Shown piece by piece: positions 4,516 to 8,638 of a stretch of DNA of 8,638 bases. The position numbers and the translations under genes are program-made. The notes below the pieces were generated by a model that did not search any database, was not told where the DNA came from, and saw only the letters and a program-made list of their open reading frames with translations. Each line of letters begins with the position of its first letter. Position 1 is the stretch's first letter. The stretch comes from K189A clade bacterium. Its GTDB lineage: Bacteria; Pseudomonadota; Gammaproteobacteria; Pseudomonadales; Azotimanducaceae. The stretch is taken from positions 1-8,638 of the forward strand of contig RKSB01000159.1 of NCBI GenBank assembly GCA_007571095.1. Direction: 5' to 3'.

Positions 4516-6742
4516 GATTTCTACCCAGCTATATATGGGTATTGGCTTTGTGGCCATCATCTGCCTGATTACGAGTCTGGTCAGCTGGTTGTCGTTCAGG
4601 CATATCGAAGAAGTCCAGAAGGGTGTCAACGAAGTCAGCGTACCCGAACTCAGAAGTGCCTTTGGTATCGCTCAGAGAAGTGCCAGCCTGGTGGATGTCG
4701 CTCCTCGGTTGCTGGCCGCCACATCGGCTCTGGAACTGGAGGAAATTTTTTCCAGCATCAGCATGGAAAGGGCCTTGTTTGAAGCCCGGTTGTTGTCTCT
4801 GATCGGTGGAACCAGAGGCCGGACCAGAACGCCTGGCAGCGCCAACCCGGAGCAGTATTACCAACGTATTCGTGAGGTAGGCAATGAGTTGATCGACAAC
4901 ACGGAAGAGATCAAGAAAACCATGTTGCAACGTTTTGAGTTGTCCGAAGCAGCCGATCAAATCAGAAGAAAGGTACAGGCCATAGAGCCTCAGTTGAACC
5001 GCATACTGGTCCCCCTGATTGACGACCAGATTTTCTACAACATGACCGGATACAGGGTTCTGGGTGCGCCACCGGCACCGCTGGAAGAGTATAGATCGGA
5101 GGTGGAAGTGTTTCGCTACCAGACGCTGGTTGGCCTGCAGGAGTCGGTTAATCTGGTGGCTGTGATTCTGAGTAATGTATTCAGTGTTGAAAGTGCGTCT
5201 TTGCTGGTCCCTTATCGTGAGCGTTTTGATTCGGTTTCAAGGGGTGTTCGGCGGCATCTGAGAGGCTTTACGAGTTTTTCAAACGCCAACGGAGAGGTTT
5301 CCGACCTGTTTCAACAGCTTATAGACCTGGGCGACGGCGAGGACAATGTATTTACCCTGCGCGACAAGGAACTGGCCCTCGACGACCAGCAAAACTCTCT
5401 GCTGGCAGACAACCGGAGCCTGGCTATAGAGTTGGTGGCGGTGATCGAGCGGATTGTAAATCAGGCGGGTGAGTCCGCTTCAATTGCCAGAAAAGCCTCT
5501 GAGGAAGCCATATACACCAGCAACATCACTCTGCTGTTCCTGAGTATTTCAAGCATTCTCGGAGCCATTCTCGTCGGCCGTCTGTTTGTCGGCCGATTCC
5601 TGATTCGACGGCTGGAGTGGTTGGCCAATCGAATGCACCAGATGGCCGAGGGGGATCTGAAAGAAGAGGTGGTCATGGCCGGCAACGACGAGGTTGCGGA
5701 CATGGCCAGCGCGCTGGAAATTTTTCGCCTGAGTTCTCTGGAGGCTCTTCGAGTGGACATGGCTGAAAAGCTGGCCAACGAACTCAAGGGTAAAAACGCC
5801 GAACTGGAGAGTGTTCTGGGTGAACTCAAGCAGGCGCAGAACCAGATTGTCATGCGAGAAAAGCTGGCTGCTCTCGGCGAACTGACCGCTGGTGTGGCCC
5901 ACGAAATCAAGAATCCGCTGAACTTTATCAAGAACTTCTCTGAGGCGACGACCGAACTGGTGGACGAGCTGAAAGAGGAGGTCGAAGCGGGCGGAGAAGC
6001 GTTGAAGGACGAGCAAAAAGAGATCATCGCTGAAATCAGTGAGGACCTCAAGGGCAACGCAAACCGCATCAGGGAACATTCTGAAAGAGCCAACCGCATT
6101 GTTCAGGACATGCTTTCCATGGGCCGAGGCGGCGGCGAACGCTCGATGGCCAACATCAACATGTTGCTGGATGAGCATGCTCGGCTGGCGTTTCACAGTG
6201 CCCGTGCGACGGACTCCGAATTTCAGCTCAAGATCGTTCAGGATTTCGACTCGACTGTGGGCGAGGTCGAGGTTATTCCGCAGGACCTGGGCCGGTTATT
6301 CCTGAATCTGGTGGGTAATTCCTGCCATGCCACTGACAAGCAGAGACGCAAGCTGCTGGAGAAGGCCGGTGCCGACAGTCATTCCGGAGAAAAGCCGACT
6401 ATCGACTATGAGCCCACCCTGAACCTGGCCACAAAGCGACACGATGATCATTTCGATGTGATTGTTCGGGACAATGGCTGTGGTATTCCCGAAGAGAATA
6501 TCGCAAAGATTTTTAACCCCTTCTTCACCACCAAGCCCACCGATCAGGGGACCGGCCTTGGTCTGGCGCTGTCCAGTGATATTGTTCGCGCCCACGGCGG
6601 TACTATAGAAGTCCAGTCCAAGCTCGAAGAGTTTACTCAAATCACCGTAAGCATTCCGTTCACACTGTCGAGTACTCAGGGTGGTGACGAAAACGCCGAC
6701 AAAGAAGCTGGTCAAGAGGAGGTTGTCAGCCTGCAGGCCTGA
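4475..6742 (+). CDS. Membrane sensor histidine kinase with TorS-like periplasmic domain and HAMP
   Basis: A 755-residue inner-membrane kinase. TM1 is about residues 19-42 (YMGIGFVAIICLITSLVSW). A large periplasmic region of about 300 residues begins VPELRSAFGIAQRSASLVDVAP, which recalls the helical-bundle sensor of TorS. TM2 is about 351-372, followed by a HAMP linker (RMHQMAEGDLKEEV), a coiled coil, and HisKA with phosphoacceptor His476 (GVAHEIKNPLNFIKNFSE). A lengthened dimerisation hairpin follows, then the ATPase N-box LFLNLVGNSCHA (N615), the G1 box DNGCGIP (D666), FFTTKPTDQGTGLGLALS and an acidic tail. The GVAHEIKNPLNF and TTKPTDQGTGLGL style matches a family of hybrid-free kinases. The ATG at 4475 overlaps the binding protein gene by 41 bases and follows an in-frame TGA at 4472. 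A start at Met21 would destroy TM1. No receiver or HPt domain is present, so the operon's receiver-phosphatase is the natural partner. Confidence 0.92.
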   Translation: MRKLLARIPTIRFKISTQLYMGIGFVAIICLITSLVSWLSFRHIEEVQKGVNEVSVPELRSAFGIAQRSASLVDVAPRLLAATSALELEEIFSSISMERALFEARLLSLIGGTRGRTRTPGSANPEQYYQRIREVGNELIDNTEEIKKTMLQRFELSEAADQIRRKVQAIEPQLNRILVPLIDDQIFYNMTGYRVLGAPPAPLEEYRSEVEVFRYQTLVGLQESVNLVAVILSNVFSVESASLLVPYRERFDSVSRGVRRHLRGFTSFSNANGEVSDLFQQLIDLGDGEDNVFTLRDKELALDDQQNSLLADNRSLAIELVAVIERIVNQAGESASIARKASEEAIYTSNITLLFLSISSILGAILVGRLFVGRFLIRRLEWLANRMHQMAEGDLKEEVVMAGNDEVADMASALEIFRLSSLEALRVDMAEKLANELKGKNAELESVLGELKQAQNQIVMREKLAALGELTAGVAHEIKNPLNFIKNFSEATTELVDELKEEVEAGGEALKDEQKEIIAEISEDLKGNANRIREHSERANRIVQDMLSMGRGGGERSMANINMLLDEHARLAFHSARATDSEFQLKIVQDFDSTVGEVEVIPQDLGRLFLNLVGNSCHATDKQRRKLLEKAGADSHSGEKPTIDYEPTLNLATKRHDDHFDVIVRDNGCGIPEENIAKIFNPFFTTKPTDQGTGLGLALSSDIVRAHGGTIEVQSKLEEFTQITVSIPFTLSSTQGGDENADKEAGQEEVVSLQA

Positions 6743-6807
6743 AGGATTGGCGAATCCTTCGTTTCGAAGGGCATCCCGAAAAGCTTTTCGGCCCGTAAGC
6801 TTTGGGC
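6741..6807 (+). terminator. Cluster of competing hairpins after the histidine kinase gene
   Basis: Four stem-loops crowd into 67 bases. GAAGGATT-GGCG-AATCCTTC (6741-6748 with 6753-6760) overlaps the stop codon. CCTTCG-TTT-CGAAGG (6756-6770) uses the same bases and cannot form at the same time. A perfect 16-base palindrome CCGAAAAGCTTTTCGG lies at 6776-6791. GCCC/GGGC flanks the last (about 6791-6807). No long T-run follows, so this is not a textbook intrinsic terminator. It may mark the end of the operon, stabilise the transcript end, or act as a processing site. Confidence 0.45.
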
Positions 6808-6827
6808 ATTTACTGGCTTCATCGGGT

Positions 6828-6833
6828 TACAAT
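6828..6833 (+). promoter_or_regulatory. Weak candidate -10 box for parE
   Basis: TACAAT at 6828-6833 matches five of six consensus bases and lies 67 bases ahead of the parE ATG. No acceptable -35 hexamer is found at 16-18 base spacing. Transcription from the upstream operon could also reach parE. The rest of the 158-base gap shows only the hairpins described separately. Confidence 0.25.
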
Positions 6834-6900
6834 TCCGCTGAATATTCTGCCTTTCCGGCGGCTTGAGCGCGGAAATCGACGAAAGACAGGACTGCCCGTT

Positions 6901-8638
6901 ATGCCCAGCACGCAACAAGAGTATGACGCCGATTCGATCACACTCCTTACCGGCCTTGATCCGGTCCGTCGTCACCCCGCCATGTACACGGACACCAGTA
7001 ACCCCAATCATCTGGTTCAGGAAGTCGTTGACAACAGCGTCGACGAAGCTCTTTCAGGGTATGGCGACAGGATCGAGGTTACATTGCTTGCCGACGGCGG
7101 AATTGAGGTTCTGGATCATGGGCGCGGTATGCCGGTTGATCGTCATTCTCGGCACCGTGTCTCCGGCGTGGAACTCATTCTGACTCGACTGCATGCCGGC
7201 GGCAAGTTTACCAATCGAAACTATCTTTACTCGGGCGGGTTGCATGGAGTAGGGGTGTCGGTTGTCAACGCCCTGTCGTCTCGGCTGGAAGTCGAAATCA
7301 AGCGAGGCGGCAAATTCTACAAAATGGACTTTGTGGACGGTACACCCGCGAACAAGCTCAAGATCGCCGGCAAGGTTGGACTCAAAAACACCGGTACCCT
7401 GATTCGGTTCTGGCCAAATCCCGCCTACTTCAATACCCCTGAACTGGACCTGCTCGCACTGACGCATTTTTTACGTGCCAAGGCGGTCCTTTGTCAGGGC
7501 CTGGAGATGCATTTGCATCATCGAAACCGAGAACAGCCGGAGGACAAGGTCTGGCATTACACAGGCGGGCTTGTTCACTATCTGATTGAAGGACTGCAAC
7601 AGGCCCAAGGCTTGTTGCAGACACCCTTCTCCTTTGAGTTGAAGGAGGACGCCCATGAGATTAATCTGGCCGTACAGTGGCTGGCCGAAGGAAACAGGCC
7701 GCCGGTTGCGGAGAGTTATGTCAATCTGATTCCGACTCTTCAGGGGGGTACGCATGTCAATGGTCTGCGCGCCGGCCTGTTTGAAGCCCTGTGTGAGTTC
7801 TGTGAATTCCAGAACCTGCTGCCAAAAAATTTCAAACTGACGCCCGAAGACCTCTGGAAGAGCTGTTGCCATGTGCTCGCACTGCGCATGAAGGACCCGC
7901 AATTTCGGGGTCAGACCAAGGATCGTCTGATTTCACGACAGGCCGGCAGCCTGGTGTCGGCTCCGGTCAAGGATCGCTTCAGCCTGTGGTTGAATCAGCA
8001 TACATCGGAGGCCGAGAGCCTGGCTTCGGCGACTATTGAAAACGCTCGTCAGCGCATCAAGTCGGCCGCTCGGACAAGCCGAAAAACGGCTCTGTCAGGC
8101 CCTGCACTACCCGGAAAGCTGTCCGACTGTTCAAGCCAGGATATTAGCCAGACCGAGCTTTTTCTGGTTGAGGGCGACTCGGCAGGCGGTTCGGCCAAAC
8201 AGGCTCGATATCGCGAGTATCAGGCGATACTGCCTCTGCGCGGCAAGATTACCAATGTCTGGGAGGTCGAAGCAGAAGCACTGCCGCAGTTTCAGGAGGT
8301 CAACAACATTGCGGTTGCTCTGGGAGTCAGTCCGGGCAGTTCCGATTTATCCGGCCTGCGTTACGGAAAAATCTGCATTCTGGCCGATGCGGATTCTGAC
8401 GGACTACACATAGCCACTCTGCTGTCCGCGCTTTTTTTAAGGCATTTTCCGAATCTGGTCAGAGAAGGGCATGTCTATGTCGCCATGTCGCCCTTGTACC
8501 GTGTGAATGTCGGCCAGGAGGTCGTCTATGCACTGGACGAAGCCGACAAGGATGCCATACTGGCTGACATTGCGGCCAGCAAAAAGAAGGGCAAAGTGGA
8601 AATTCAGCGATTCAAGGGTCTCGGCGAGATGAATCCCC
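6901..8638 (+). CDS. parE: DNA topoisomerase IV subunit B (partial, C-terminus missing)
   Basis: ATPase subunit of topoisomerase IV, which decatenates replicated chromosomes together with ParC. I translated the frame directly: it is open from ATG 6901 to the window edge, 579 codons of an expected 630 or so. It starts MPSTQQEYDADSITLLTGL, at the same place as E. coli ParE. ATPase motifs: E41 and N45 in VVDNSVDEAL, D72 and R75 in LDHGRGMPVD, the lid SGGLHGVG (111-118), and QTK Lys340. The TOPRIM metal site is E424 in FLVEGDSAGGSAKQ and D496/D498/D500 in LADADSDGLHIATLL. AESYVNLIPTLQGGTHVNG is characteristic of ParE over GyrB, and the window ends in FKGLGEMNP. Two local departures from the usual pattern are RHSRHRVSG (81-89) and Tyr437 in QARYREYQ. 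A weak AGG lies about ten bases before the ATG. Confidence 0.97.
   Translation, partial: MPSTQQEYDADSITLLTGLDPVRRHPAMYTDTSNPNHLVQEVVDNSVDEALSGYGDRIEVTLLADGGIEVLDHGRGMPVDRHSRHRVSGVELILTRLHAGGKFTNRNYLYSGGLHGVGVSVVNALSSRLEVEIKRGGKFYKMDFVDGTPANKLKIAGKVGLKNTGTLIRFWPNPAYFNTPELDLLALTHFLRAKAVLCQGLEMHLHHRNREQPEDKVWHYTGGLVHYLIEGLQQAQGLLQTPFSFELKEDAHEINLAVQWLAEGNRPPVAESYVNLIPTLQGGTHVNGLRAGLFEALCEFCEFQNLLPKNFKLTPEDLWKSCCHVLALRMKDPQFRGQTKDRLISRQAGSLVSAPVKDRFSLWLNQHTSEAESLASATIENARQRIKSAARTSRKTALSGPALPGKLSDCSSQDISQTELFLVEGDSAGGSAKQARYREYQAILPLRGKITNVWEVEAEALPQFQEVNNIAVALGVSPGSSDLSGLRYGKICILADADSDGLHIATLLSALFLRHFPNLVREGHVYVAMSPLYRVNVGQEVVYALDEADKDAILADIAASKKKGKVEIQRFKGLGEMNP

Noticed and set aside
5461..6196. 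Two overlapping minus-strand open frames of over 200 codons opposite the histidine kinase.
   Set aside because: One is strongly Ser/Ala/Arg-biased and both are antisense to the HAMP and HisKA region; no start signals or domains support them.
7471..7902. A 143-codon minus-strand frame inside parE.
   Set aside because: The plus-strand frame matches ParE throughout this segment without interruption.

Overview
The window looks like a chromosomal segment of a Gammaproteobacterium of moderate GC content. Two things point there: a DNA topoisomerase IV B subunit that reads closely like E. coli ParE from its first residues, and a diheme cytochrome c4 gene followed directly by a dsbA-type gene, an arrangement familiar from Pseudomonas-like gammaproteobacteria. 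I cannot name a genus from the sequence alone. No tRNA, rRNA, CRISPR array, insertion sequence or phage gene is visible.

Region 1 (1-1373, minus strand) is a periplasmic redox unit. A perfect TATAAT box (1345-1350) precedes a leader of about 155 bases, then cytochrome c4 (553-1182), then a DsbA-family thiol:disulfide oxidoreductase (566 down to the window edge, C-terminus missing) that overlaps the cytochrome gene by 14 bases. The leader is unusual: it holds a decayed 80-base tandem copy of the cytochrome start and signal-peptide coding region, ending in a TGA that overlaps the real GTG start, and further upstream an 11-base tandem repeat.

Region 2 (1398-6742, plus strand) is a four-gene signalling operon transcribed divergently from region 1. 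The order is a response regulator with a PP2C/SpoIIE (RsbU-like) phosphatase output, an RsbW-like GHKL kinase, a secreted family-1 solute-binding protein, and a membrane histidine kinase with a TorS-like periplasmic sensor. The last three genes overlap at their junctions. A coherent reading is that the solute-binding protein captures a small molecule outside the inner membrane and modulates the histidine kinase, which phosphorylates the receiver of the phosphatase. The phosphatase would then act on a STAS-type antagonist protein that the RsbW-like kinase phosphorylates, giving a two-component front end wired to a partner-switching back end. No STAS protein, sigma factor, anti-sigma factor or ABC permease/ATPase is in the window, so the final target and ligand are unknown.

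Region 3 (6743-8638, plus strand) begins with a cluster of hairpins after the histidine kinase gene, probably a transcript end or processing region, followed by parE, which is cut by the window edge about 50 codons before its expected stop.
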